Shown piece after piece: positions 50,249 to 61,274 of a DNA stretch of 64,000 bases. How positions within the stretch are numbered: the first letter of the stretch is position 1; each line of letters starts with the position of its first letter. The position numbers and the translations under genes were made by a program. The stretch is from the NCBI GenBank assembly GCA_050084985.1, contig JBITNC010000001.1:62558001-62622000 (forward strand), given 5' to 3'. The stretch comes from Nageia nagi. Its lineage: Eukaryota; Pinophyta. Below the pieces are notes generated by a model that did not search any database, had not been told where the DNA came from, and saw only the letters and a list, made by a program, of their open reading frames with translations.

Positions 50249-51850
50249 TTCCTCTCACATCAACTTCTTAGTTTGCATTATGTGATTCGATGGTAGGGCA
50301 ATTGTGTTATTAAAAGAATGGAAAATATTATGTGTTTTAGTGAATAAGGATCTTACATTTCATTGATGAGCATTAGCTTTATCTTCAACGAGCTTTACCA
50401 AAGCAATAGGATCCATCATAGGTTTGGGGTTAAACATTTTGACCATTGATTTAATTTCTTCCTTTAATTCATTGATAAAACAACTTGTGAAAAATGCATC
50501 ATCCAACCCCTTTATGTAATTTGTCAATTTCTCAAATTGATTTTGGTATTCTTTGACTATTGTAGTTGATGTAACTTGGTCAATGCCTATGTGAAATTTT
50601 CATAGTCGTTAAGACCAAAATGGATCAATAATTATTAAGTAAATTCATCCCATGAAGAAGTAGGATGCATTTTTGAGTACAACTAGTGCCATTGGAGAGC
50701 CTCACGGTCCAAATGAAAAGTTGCCATGTGCACCTTCAAATCTTCTAAAATTAGGTTCAATGTGAAATACTATTCAGACTTACAAATCCAACCAGTGGGA
50801 TTACCTCCATCAAATTGAAAAAAATCCAATTTGGTTTTGTGGGAAAGAATAAAACCACCTTGTTTGCTTGAAAGTTATGATGATACCCTTGTGGATTTTT
50901 TGACTTCCTTAATTGCTATGAACTAGATGCATTGTTGGTATGATTGAGACTTAATTGAACACTATCAATTTACTATCAAGGGTTTGTATTTGGATTTGTA
51001 TTTATCGGATTTCTACCCTGAATGTACTGGTAAGTGTATCTACCATTTGTTGGATCATAGTTTGAAATGTCATCATGGTAGGATTAGCTTGTGCTACTAT
51101 TTGGGATCTTATTTCAGGTGCCACTTCTGGAAACTACTATTTTTAGAAAGTGCTCAAAAAAGTGTATGGATGTAATATATCAAAATGATCAGCTCAAAAA
51201 GATGATCACAATGGGCTAGGTCTCCTGATGATGATTTTTGAATTCCAAAATTTTTATTTTTTATTTTTTTACATCTGTGGGTTTGTCTGCTTTTGTTAAA
51301 AACTATTGAAACAATACAAATTTTTAGTTATTTAGCTTTGAAATTTTTGTTGCCTCTGAATTGCTATTTTTGATGGTTCTAAAAAATTGCATGCCATACA
51401 TTATATTTTCTAAATCAACATTTTTTATGTGAAAGAATGATTCTAGGGTAAGGATTATATGCTTTCTAGGCTTGTCTAAACACCCCTCCTATCCAACTTT
51501 TGCAAGGAAAAAGGCTATGAAAATGGCTTTTGTGATAAGTAACTTTCTAACGGCACTTGCTGGTGCACTACAATTTATAGACAATTGACACAACTTCCTA
51601 CCTAGTTTCCATTTATAGCCTTGATAATCTGCAATATACCTTTTGGTACATGGAGTCCAATTTCATGTAGGGTTCTATCTAAGGCCTAGGTATTGGTGCA
51701 GAATTTTTTGCATCTCACTTCACACAGCTTTATGGGCAAGTGTGCTTACCCAAAAATGAGAAATCCTTCTGAATATTTTAAAACCCCTGGTACAGGTTTC
51801 TAGCTTAGACCTCTCAAATTATTTTTTAATTTTCTTGCAACAAAATGGCC
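50249..51850 (-). pseudogene. Gag core remnant and leader, element C
   Basis: Stop-ridden frames near 50,350-50,660 retain Gag-like pieces such as 'WDEFT', 'KLTNYIKGLDDAFFTSCFI' and 'NELKEEIKSMV'. From about 50,900 to 51,850 there is leader-like non-coding DNA up to the primer-binding site. Confidence 0.6.
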
Positions 51851-51859
51851 CTTGAAAGA

Positions 51860-51871
51860 GCTCTGATACCT
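51860..51871 (-). other. primer-binding site, element C
   Basis: AGGTATCAGAGC on the minus strand, two bases after the LTR end GTAGCA. It differs at its first base from the TGGTATCAGAGC that pairs with initiator tRNA-Met. Confidence 0.85.
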
Positions 51872-51873
51872 GA

Positions 51874-52252
51874 TGCTACGATGTTACAATTATGAAAAAA
51901 GAAACATTACGAAAATTAAATGAATATTGATTTGAAATAGGAAAATGATAACTATCTAATGGAAATAACAGAGCATGCATTGATAAATAGAATATAAAAT
52001 AGCAACAATAAACAAATCAGGATAAGATTTTATTGAATAGTAACAGAATCATAGGCTACTTTGAGGGGGTTACCTCCTTACAACTTCAAAAATGAAAAAT
52101 AATATTCAAGATGTATTTCTCCACACTTTTATCTATTTATAATAAACTAACCCTAACCCTAATAGTAATGCAAAATCAAACCCTACCCTTACAATCACAA
52201 TATTACAGTTTACAATATAAGTCGATAATTTAATAAAATACTAATACTAACA
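51874..52252 (-). repeat. element C 5' LTR
   Basis: On the minus strand it starts TGTTAGTATTAGTATTTTAT and ends GTAGCA. It is the pair of 46,523-46,878. Confidence 0.85.
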
Positions 52253-52258
52253 CTAAGA

Positions 52259-52281
52259 TGTTAGGATGTGAGATCCTAACA
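52259..52281. repeat. perfect 9 bp-arm palindrome beside element C
   Basis: TGTTAGGAT-GTGAG-ATCCTAACA lies six bases outside the LTR end of element C. It could be a remnant of an earlier LTR tip or a chance hairpin. Confidence 0.8.
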
Positions 52282-53278
52282 TTGATAACCTTCCTTTACT
52301 TATTTAAAATATGAATAGATGATTTTCCTAAAGAGAAATGTAGACAATTATTATATTTTATTTTTAAACTTAACTAGATCGATTTATTTTATTTCAATAA
52401 GATTAATATGATAATATTTTTTAGAGGTAATGTTCATATTTTAAATTTTCTTGAAAAAATCATATAAGAATTTCATTTGAGCATACATATGGGGAAATGA
52501 TTTAAAAACTTATTCTTCCAAAACTTTTTCATTCTTGTTATCTAAGATAAATCATTCAAATTCTATCACACATTATAAGCATGAATATTATTAATTTATT
52601 TTCTTATTTATTAATCCAAGAAGTTGCAATTAACTATATGAATCCTTCAACAACAAAAAGCATCACAAGATTTTTACTACAATCATTGAAACATAGCAAT
52701 TGCATTTAATGATGTATAAAAAATTCAATAATATATGAATCCTTCAAAAATTTCAATGATGTAAAAAAATTCAATAATATACATTATACAAAGCTTGCGA
52801 GGATGTTCATATTTTCTAAAACAACTAAATGCCAGAAAACAAACGAAATGAAACTTAATAGTCAGCACACACTATTAGCTCACAATCCTTGAATACCTAG
52901 AAAAGTTTCCTTTTAAAATTTTAGACTAGTATATTGGTTCTCATAGTACATTCCATATTTAGAACATATGTTTGATTTACTTGGTAGGAATCATAAGAAA
53001 AAAATTGTTTGCTTACTCCCAGCAAAATTGTTTGAAGTTTTCATTTTGCATAAAGATGTCTTTCATCTGCACATCTATTATAGAGAGTAGAAGAACTAAA
53101 AGCTTTTCAGTATTCCTTAGTAGTAAGTCATGGCAAAAGTATAGAATTGATCTTGTAATGAACATTCATCTACTTTAGCATAACCTCTATATGCTGATGC
53201 AACAAAATTTTGCTCCTTGAGCAGTGTACAGATGGTCCTTAAATATTGAGAAATTTATCCTATATTGTCCTTCAGTTT
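52282..53278 (-). other. 3' flank of the MATE gene
   Basis: No gene is visible. The part next to 53,279 should hold the 3' untranslated region of the transporter. I see no classic AATAAA close to the stop, so the end is not defined. Confidence 0.4.
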
Positions 53279-56200
53279 TTAAGGGTTGTTCCGATCTTCA
53301 TCCTTCTCTTCCCCCTGCCATTCAAAATTGAAAGGATTAGATCACAAACTTTATGCTCCATTGGATTGTACAGCGTCTAACATCTACTTGCTTACCTTCA
53401 CTGTTCCATTACTATGATGGTCAACTGAACCAGCCCAAACCTTGAGTCGATCCTCCGCTTGAGCAGCCTGCATGTGAAAATAAAACTTAATAACAGTGGA
53501 ATGAAGTTGCATCAACAAGAGCCTATGAACAAATGATTTTTTACCTCTTTATTCCAATTAGTGAAATATGTGATTAGCAAAAGAATTAAAGTCTGCAGAG
53601 CCGTTCCACAAATCATACCACTCCAAATGCCCTGTATATACATTTCAAGACGAAATACAGGAGGACTAAGTTTTATGGATAAAGAAGATGACAAAAAGAG
53701 TAATTGAGATTTGGCATTCTAAACAGGTCTACCTTTGCTCCAAGGTTAAACTTATATCCCATAAGAAGACCTAGCGGTACACCAAAAACATAATAGCACC
53801 CTAAGTTTACATAGGCTATCAGGGCTTGCCAGCCTCCACCCACAGCCACACCTGATTTATTTTCATATGACAAAGAACCTTCAGTAACTATTACAAAATA
53901 GAATGACACCCAAACAAGTTAAAACTATACACTGTCTATATTAAGGCCTACAGTCAAGTAAACCTACAACAAAAGGAATCAAAATTTGAATTATACCTGA
54001 TAGAACTGGTTGTACACTATTTAAAACCATTGTCACTCCAAGCAACATTGCCATATTGGATACAGTATCCATGACAACTTTACTATTAGTGAAAAGTACT
54101 GCGAACTTATCTTTGGTACCAAGAATAATACCCATAGATAAGAGTCCAATTGATAGTGCTGTTATGACCACTATAATCACTGCGAACTTTGCAGCTCTTG
54201 GTCGACCAGCTCCCAGTTCATTTGATACCCTCACACTGTAACGATAGATTAATACAAAATAAGCAGTCAATTCTAGTTTAGGATAACTTCAAAATATACA
54301 CCCAAAAGGAAACTTGACAGAGTTCCAAAAATTTCGTACCTAATGGCAGCATTGAATCCAATGAAGATCATCGCTTCCCATCCATTCAAATTCAAACTGC
54401 AAGAGGAACATATTAAGAATTGTCAAGGGGTGCCTTTTCGAAAAATAATTGCAAGGGAACATGGGTTTAAACAAACATCTACATCTGGACTAGGAAACCC
54501 AACAACCATAATAATTATACAGGCTCAATGATCAATAAAATAATTTCAAGAAAAGAGGTAATGCATTTTTTATAGGAATATAAAATTATATAGGTAATAA
54601 TAGCACTAGACTAGGACTGTGTACTAAATATTGGACTTACAAGAGGAAAAGTTTGGAGAGGTTGCTCACCAAATGGTTAGTGCATCTAGTTCAACTGCTG
54701 CATTCTTCAGATGACCAGTAAAGAGCATCATTGACATCATATACCAAAACTCCAAACTGAAAATATTATCAAGCATACAAAATGAATATGGCCAACATAA
54801 ATTAACTTCCTTAAGATTTCTTCATACTGCACTCATAATTAAGCATTTGCATTACCAAAAAGTCGATTTCCTCTACAAAAGAACATTGTTATAGTGCTCT
54901 ACTAACCACAACATGACACCTGAAGCCAATGAAAGCCGAACAAAAGACCATATATCCTGAAAAGCCCGCCAGGAGAATCCTTTCCAAGCATCTTGGCAAA
55001 AATAAATAATATATAAAAACTCACTGATATCAATTAGCCACAATGATATATTTGCCGTAATAGCCGCTCCAGCCAGCCCCAGACCCAATTTAAAGATCAT
55101 CAACCAACACAGAAAAATATGGATTAATAGTGTAACAAAGGAAATCCAAGCCACGACCATGACTTTGCTTTGTGACAGAAGGAACTTCTGCATAGGGAAA
55201 TTTAATGCATAGGCAAAGAGTTGAGGCAGCGTCAAAATTGCATAGATTCCAGCTACATCGGCTACCTCATCATTCTGTCCCAGAAACTTGAGAACTGGAG
55301 TAGCAAAGAAGTAAAGAGGACTCATAAGCAATCCAGTAACCAGCAATATTATCCATGACCGCTGCATGTATACTCCGAGCATATTAACTTGTCCAGCTCC
55401 AAAGGCTTGCCCACAGAGCGTCTCAAGAGCGCTACCCATTCCCAACTGCAGAGAATTTAATACTTTTATGAAATTCAATTACTGATCGAATTATTTTACA
55501 GCTTCAACTATAGAACAGAGGTAAAAAATGAAAAATCTCACATTCCAATCTCTAAATCTGAAGTATATTCCTTTAATGCAATGTTTTAAAGAGATTTGTT
55601 TACATGTACTGATATGTTTAGAATGTATACGTTTGACCTGAGGTAGGCCATGCTAAGGCAAAAACATCATTAAATCCTTAAAAAACCCTCCTTGATGTAA
55701 TAGAAACTTGAACTGGCCAACTTTACAGGCATAATTTCCGTTCTAATTTGTAAAGGCAACGTACGACATTAGCAGGCTATTGTTACCCTTATTGTTAAAT
55801 AACACTCCCATTTAATATAATGTCCATAACTTAAGTTTGTAGTAAATTGCCAAGAGTATACTCATGTTGTCCATGACTGCTTAAACTGACTAGTTACAAA
55901 GCAACTTGCTCGATATCAGACACTGATTTTGGGAACAAATATTTATTTCTGTATTGTATAAGCACACAGTTAAAAAAACATGGGAATCATAACTACTTAA
56001 CAAAATCTGTAGCATATTAGAAATCATCAATTTAATTCCTTAAGCTGTTAAAGAACAGGTGCAAATAAAGTTGTACAAATTTCCTACCATCCTTACAAGA
56101 ACATGATTTTTTACTATCCCTGTGACAGAGCTTTATACGCGCTCTGTCAGCATACGCATATAACATATCACGTTAGTCACACATAGACCTTGAAATATGC

Positions 56201-57484
56201 ATGTAACCATCTAAATGTCTTATGTTATATTGTTGCAAATTTGCAATCATATAACTCAAGCCACTCTTCTGTTCCTATACTCTGTAGATTCAGCATTTTT
56301 GATACTATAACATCAACATGTATTCAACTAGCAATGCAATTTCACGGAAGAATTCAACATCATCGAAGTAGTAGACAATTAGAGAGATGAGTCAAGGGCA
56401 GGCATACAGCTATGTGGTAGAACACCTCGAAACAGAGCAAAACTTGGAGTTTGGGTTTGGAATGCTAATCCACAGTCCAGAAAACACACACACATGTACA
56501 TGTAGAGGTGCTGACTCAGCTCTAGAGCACTCGTCTAAGAATCAAGTCCTAGCTTTACAACACTTTCCTAATAGGCCTACAAGGGATATTATGGAAACCG
56601 ACAATAAGACAAAAGGGAACACATCACTAAAGGGTATCAAATCCTGTAACACAGAACAGTGAAGACTTGTAAGCTACCCATGCTTTACTCAGACATTATA
56701 CCCAGACTACATGCAACATTCTTAGAAGTGCAAGACACGAAGTTTTCCAAGCGAGGTGCCCGTGCTATAACTATGCGAGGTGAACAACACATTAATACTT
56801 CAGTTTAATCTCACTGAGACGCATTAACATATAATGTGAAAAAGAATACAGCATCTACATTCATATCCATTTTTGGCTCGCTGTTTGTAGCTAAAGTATG
56901 CTTTCCGACATTTGCCAACATAAAAATGACAGCACTGCTGAAAGTTCTCTTGGTGAAAAGCAGTATATATAGCCAACTGGGCAGAGAGTCGAGAGTAGCC
57001 AGGAGTTTGAATCTTAACCATTCAACTTTCGTTAACAAACTCTAGACGGACAACACAAACAAAACTAGCCAGTCCAAAACCAAAACTCAATGATGTTCAT
57101 CTTTATAAATTGATCAATCATATTAGTGGTTTTTCTAAAATTTTCACATCGAAAGACACAGAAATATGGTAAGGTGAGACACGCAATGAGCACACTCACC
57201 ATGATTCCAAAACTCAAACTTCCTATGACAGACTTCACAATGGCCACAACAGCAAGATCCACAGTACCCAACTGCCCGACGAAAGTCTGCGTGAGAGCTC
57301 CAATCGAATAGATACACACCTGGGCGAAAATTGCAGGCCCCGCGATCGCCCACAACTTCTTGATTTCGATCCAACTCCTCCTTCTAAACTCCTCACATGT
57401 TGTAATGGCAGATGAGTTAATATCTGCATTTCTACCACCTCCATTTTCACTCATCAGAGGAGAGTGGAGAGAGTTTTCAGCCAT
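53279..57484 (-). CDS. MATE (DETOXIFICATION-type) transporter, nine exons
   Basis: This is a membrane antiporter of the multidrug and toxic compound extrusion family. Family members exchange H+ (or Na+) for organic metabolites at the vacuolar or plasma membrane. I join exons 57484-57200, 55445-54907, 54756-54670, 54396-54340, 54235-53997, 53851-53733, 53631-53545, 53467-53396 and 53314-53279. All introns are GT-AG and every phase fits, giving 506 residues, normal for the family. Landmarks: '[13 protein letters not shown]' in exon 1; '[19 protein letters not shown]' at 96-114; '[13 protein letters not shown]' in exon 5; '[13 protein letters not shown]' around 400-412. About twelve hydrophobic segments are expected. 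The ATG at 57,484 has A at -3 and G at +4; an in-frame ATG at 57,535 has a poorer context. The wording is closest to my memory of the DTX27-30 type, but substrate and orthologue cannot be told. No disabling mutation is seen. Confidence 0.93.
55446..57199 (-). other. intron 1 of the MATE gene
   Basis: This 1.75 kb intron starts GTGAGTG and ends TCTCTGCAG. Exon 1 closes 'SLSFGIM' and exon 2 opens 'LGMGSALE', exactly as in the uninterrupted family motif. It contains no other supported gene. Short frames at about 56,190-57,045 are by chance. Confidence 0.85.
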
Positions 57485-57609
57485 GATCAATACTGCTCTA
57501 ATTCTAACTCCTTCCTCCGCTATGATAACGATCATGAATATAAATGATACAGCGGCCTCTTTTAAGAGTCGTCAGCCTTTATGACTGGAAAGTAGTCGCG
57601 AGAAGGGGA

Positions 57610-57660
57610 TAGCCTGCGTCCACGTCGCTGTTTTACTTGTAAGTAATAAATAGAGTAAGC
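57610..57660 (-). promoter_or_regulatory. candidate MATE promoter
   Basis: On the minus strand CTCTATTTATTACTT (about 57,639-57,655) is TATA-like. It is followed by GCGACGTGGAC (about 57,619-57,629), an ACGT-core bZIP-type site. This would give a ~120 nt leader before the ATG at 57,484. Position supports it; function is untested. Confidence 0.35.
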
Positions 57661-58639
57661 ATTAGTGGGTGGCTTGTTCGGTTGATGAATATAAACCCCA
57701 TTAATAGAAGAATAATGTTCAAGATATCACACAAGGTATATAATTCTGTAATTTTTTAGTCAACATAAAATTTTATTATATAATATCAACATTCTTGAAA
57801 TTGAATTATAGTGGATTTATACATATATTTTAATTTATATATTAATAAAAAGTATTTAAAATAATTTCAAGTGATTTTATAGGATTTTAGTTTTCTAATC
57901 TCTTACCAACTCTTAAGTTAATATTTTCATATAATATTGTTTATTTTTATAATATTTTTTTATTTTTTAATTAATTTTTCTTTCTAGTTCAATTTTTTTT
58001 TTGGATGAAAAACATTTTATATAAATGAAAAATATTTCTCATATGAAAAGGGTGGGTGGGATTAGCATAACCCGTATAGGATACCATTATTATATAAAAA
58101 ATACTACGAACATCAATAAAACTTGTTACCATCAATTAGAGTTTACAAAGCTTAACCAACCACTCAAAAAGAAAGAAGTAGTACATGTCACACATTGGAG
58201 TGTGGGGGTGGAAATTATCAATAAAATTCATGTGTTTCGAGCCCCCATTATCATCAGACATAAAATTCCAACCATCATTAACAAAACCTCCATCATTAGC
58301 TTCACCTCCTTCAATGCAAGAACGCTTCTCATTCTCTTGAGGATCATGAGACTTGAGGTGTGGCTTATCTCTCAACACACCATTGGAGCAAACAGAGAGG
58401 GATAGATATCCCATCCACTATGAATATGGAGGTCAAACATCCTACCAATCAAAACAACCTCTTGCAGACGACCAAGATTTGGTGGGGCCTAGGACCAATA
58501 TCGTTGGGGTGAGGGAGATGAGTTGTGTGTATATTATAAGTGATGGGAACATATCATATGTGCTTTTATCATCTTCTTTGAGATTATTAATTCATCTAAA
58601 TTCATCCTAGGAAAACCAATACTTGGTGTGAGGATCAAT
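57661..58639. other. upstream spacer
   Basis: AT-rich. Frames in 58,025-58,610 overlap on both strands and resemble no family I know. They may be the decayed 3' tail of the LINE that follows. Confidence 0.4.
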
Positions 58640-60355
58640 TATCAAAGAAGTCATAAATAGAATCAATACCTCTTTTATGAAACTGTAAAGCTCGAATCCA
58701 TTGAATTTTAGCAAGAACCAGTCCTTCCATTTGAATAACAAGAGATCACCATAAATTAATTATAGGAATTGAAGCCCCTAAGATTTATCTCAAATATGCC
58801 AGTTAAGCGAAGGTTTGAAGGCTTCCCAAGATTTCAAGATACTCTTGATAACAAATGAACCTGAGATCTTAATAGAAACAAGAACTATAAGAATAGAGAA
58901 AGATTATTCCACACCTTTTTGCCAAAAGGGAGGCATGTAGATAGTAATATCAAATAAGATTTTTTTCAAGCTTATTCTCCATTTAAAGCTTTCAAATTTC
59001 ATATAGCACAAAGAGCATAACATTGTATCTGGCAATTGAACAACACAATACGCCCAACAACATGAGAAAGATAGTAAATATTCCAAGCAACCTTATGAAA
59101 ATCCCTCTTGTGAACATCAAATACCTAAATAAAATCTCTATGAAGCTTGTCTAATTTTTAGTAGCACACTTTAGAAGGAGGCAAACAGGACGAGTAATAA
59201 ACATGTGTAGAAGCTAAAACTTTGGAGTAGATTTGAAACTTCCTAGCCAAAGATAACTTTTAAGTTGACCAATAACTAACCTTTTTTTTTTAACTTTTTA
59301 TAGTAGAAAATTCCAAAGCTAAGTAAGAGAAGCTTGAAAAGCAAAAGGAATGCGCATAAATTTAAATATCTCATCATTTTCAATCCACTTCCAAGAGAAA
59401 CTAGCAAGTCAATCAGGAAGAGTTTGAATATATTGCCTATGGTAGGAAAATGTATCTAGGAACTTAAGAGTAGTAGTGACATATTAGTCCTCTTATAAGA
59501 GGGTGAGAAAAGAGTCATCAGCAAAGTGGCCATTTAAAAGCTAAACTTAAGAGTTGGGAAGGGAAATGCCTTTAACTAAACCTTATAAATCTTGATGAGA
59601 ACTAAGGTAACCAAAAGCTTCAATAATAAGAATGAACAAAGAGGGATATAAAGAGCAACCCCAACGTATGAAGTGAGCCAAAACAATTGATTAAAATTGA
59701 GACCCATTCATAGTGAGAACTATAGAAGCATCTCTAAAGAGCATCTCAATAAACTGTAGAGAAAAGGGACCAAACCCCAAGGCTTGCATAATCTCAATGA
59801 TAAAGTTCCATTCAATCCTATCACAGGCTTTCTCAAAACCAATCTTAATTAACAAAGCATCCTAACAAGAGGAGGGAGCCCATTCCATAGCTTCCCACAT
59901 AACAATCATATTGTCTAGAATATACCTTCCCTTAACAAAGCCTTTATGTTATGGTCAAGTAATCAAAGGAAGGAGTGGCCTCAACTTGAGAGCTAGAGCT
60001 TTGGCTATAATTTTTATAGCTAATATTTAACAAGGTAATGAGGCACTAATTTATGATCACTTTTGGATCTTTATGATTGGGAATAAATTTAATATTACCT
60101 TTGATGAGAATTGGGTCTAGAGAACTTGATACCGTTGCCTCTTTTTAGACTTCAAGAAGATCTAGATCAACCATATCCCATAATTGTTTATAAAACTCAC
60201 AAGAAAAGCCATCTATTCCATGGAATTTATCATTTTCCATTTGTGAAAGAGCAACTTTCAAATATTCTAAGGAAAGAGGAGCATCATATAATTCCCTCTA
60301 AGCTTGGGATAGAGGTAAGTGCAAGAAGATGGGTGCACTTTATGGCCAAAAACTA
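58640..60355 (-). pseudogene. L1-type LINE reverse transcriptase remnant
   Basis: Conceptual minus-strand translation, interrupted by stops, gives non-LTR RT motifs in order: 'GIDGFSCEFYKQLWDMVDLD' (about 60,165-60,225), 'IKFIPNHKDPK', 'GFVKGRYILDNMIVMWEAM' (about 59,890-59,945), 'KACDRIEWNFIIEIMQALGF' (59,772-59,831) and the active-site box FADD at 59,514-59,525. These are typical of ORF2 of plant L1 elements. The endonuclease domain that should precede RT is absent, so the copy is 5'-truncated near 60,355, as is usual for LINEs. The 3' end and poly(A) are not clear. Confidence 0.8.
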
Positions 60356-60762
60356 AACATTTTTTTTTTTTCTAGTTTAGTCCCAATTGATCTTGAAATT
60401 TGAAGCACTTAGAGATGGAATCTTGAAAAGGTCCCTTTAGTATAGTTCTCCAAGTCTATTTTTCAAATATGTAATTTATTTCAATACTCATATGATAAAA
60501 AATAAAATTTGATATGAATGTATAAGAACTATCATTTAAAATTTATTATTTTAGGATCATATCAATAATTGTTGGGCCAACATAATTTGCCCTAAATTAA
60601 AGTATTTTTTAAAATCCTTTTCGAAAATTATAGTTAAAACATTGAAGAATGTTGAGAATATTTTTTTGTAATTTTTTTATGAATTAATATTTTTTTTTGG
60701 CCCTAATTATGTTTTTTAATAGTGATTTTGTAACTTGTTGGGATAACATAACTTGACCTAAA
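60356..60762. other. spacer between LINE and copia LTR
   Basis: AT-rich. Two related blocks, TGTTGGGCCAACATAATTTG (about 60,570) and TGTTGGGATAACATAACTTG (60,736), lie 165 bp apart. No gene. Confidence 0.45.
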
Positions 60763-61260
60763 TGTTGGAATGTATAATGCATTATTGTAAAGGTTATGTA
60801 ATAATCTTCTATGTAAGTTCACTAATGCTTAAGGGTATCATTTGATACCTTAAGTATTTAAGTGAATATGATAATGTAACTTGTCCTACACTCCATGTCA
60901 TGAGCATGCCCCTTGGGTAAAAGGATGTGCATGTCATGCTTTTGTACATTGGGTAAAAGAGTGATCCAAAGAGAGATTTTACCCTATAAATAGAAGGCTC
61001 CCTCTTTGGATCAAATACCTATTTGTGGAGTAAATTTATGCTATAGGATAGTGTTTAGGAGAAAAGTTTAGAAGGATTGTAAGAGTTCATATTTGTTAAG
61101 AAGTGAGATCTAATTAGTGAATGTACTCCTAGTTGGAGGAACCACTTACATCTTGAGTTATATTTGTGAGATTACTTTGTGAGTTTGTTAGATGTGAATT
61201 GTGAGCTTTCATATGATCTTAGGAGTTTAAAATTGTTTAGTTTGTAGTTCAAATCTCTCA
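60763..61260 (+). repeat. copia-like 5' LTR
   Basis: It begins TGTTGGAATGTATAATGC and ends CAAATCTCTCA, giving TG...CA ends. TATAAATAG is at 60,985-60,993. Confidence 0.75.
60963..61012 (+). promoter_or_regulatory. TATA box inside an 11 bp dyad
   Basis: GATCCAAAGAG (60,963-60,973) and its exact reverse complement CTCTTTGGATC (61,002-61,012) enclose the TATA box TATAAATAG (60,985-60,993) of the copia-like LTR. Confidence 0.65.
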
Positions 61261-61262
61261 TT

Positions 61263-61274
61263 TGGTATCAGAGC
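61263..61274 (+). other. primer-binding site, copia-like element
   Basis: TGGTATCAGAGC is perfectly complementary to the 3' end of plant initiator tRNA-Met. It lies two bases after the LTR. Confidence 0.9.

Larger units (their letters stand above)
46523..52252 (-). mobile_element. element C: chromovirus-like Ty3/gypsy retrotransposon, decayed
   Basis: LTRs of ~360-380 bp lie at about 46,523-46,878 and 51,874-52,252. The primer-binding site AGGTATCAGAGC next to the right LTR matches initiator tRNA-Met. On the minus strand the order is Gag, zinc knuckle, protease, RT, RNase H and integrase. Motif wording (Gag, 'MDFIESLPKFNGK', '[10 protein letters not shown]') is that of chromovirus-type plant elements (Tekay/CRM/Reina group; I cannot separate them by eye). 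Many stops and frameshifts. The target duplications are no longer recognisable. Confidence 0.88.

Noticed and set aside
52140-52170. CCCTAACCCTAA, telomere-like
   Set aside because: Only two units, part of the element C LTR and not the plant CCCTAAA repeat.
56500-56565. tRNA-like segment (GACTCAGCTCTAGAGCACTC)
   Set aside because: It has a D-arm look, but no anticodon stem, T-arm or acceptor pairing can be formed.
58025-58610. Overlapping frames on both strands
   Set aside because: No recognisable domain; likely chance or LINE 3' debris.
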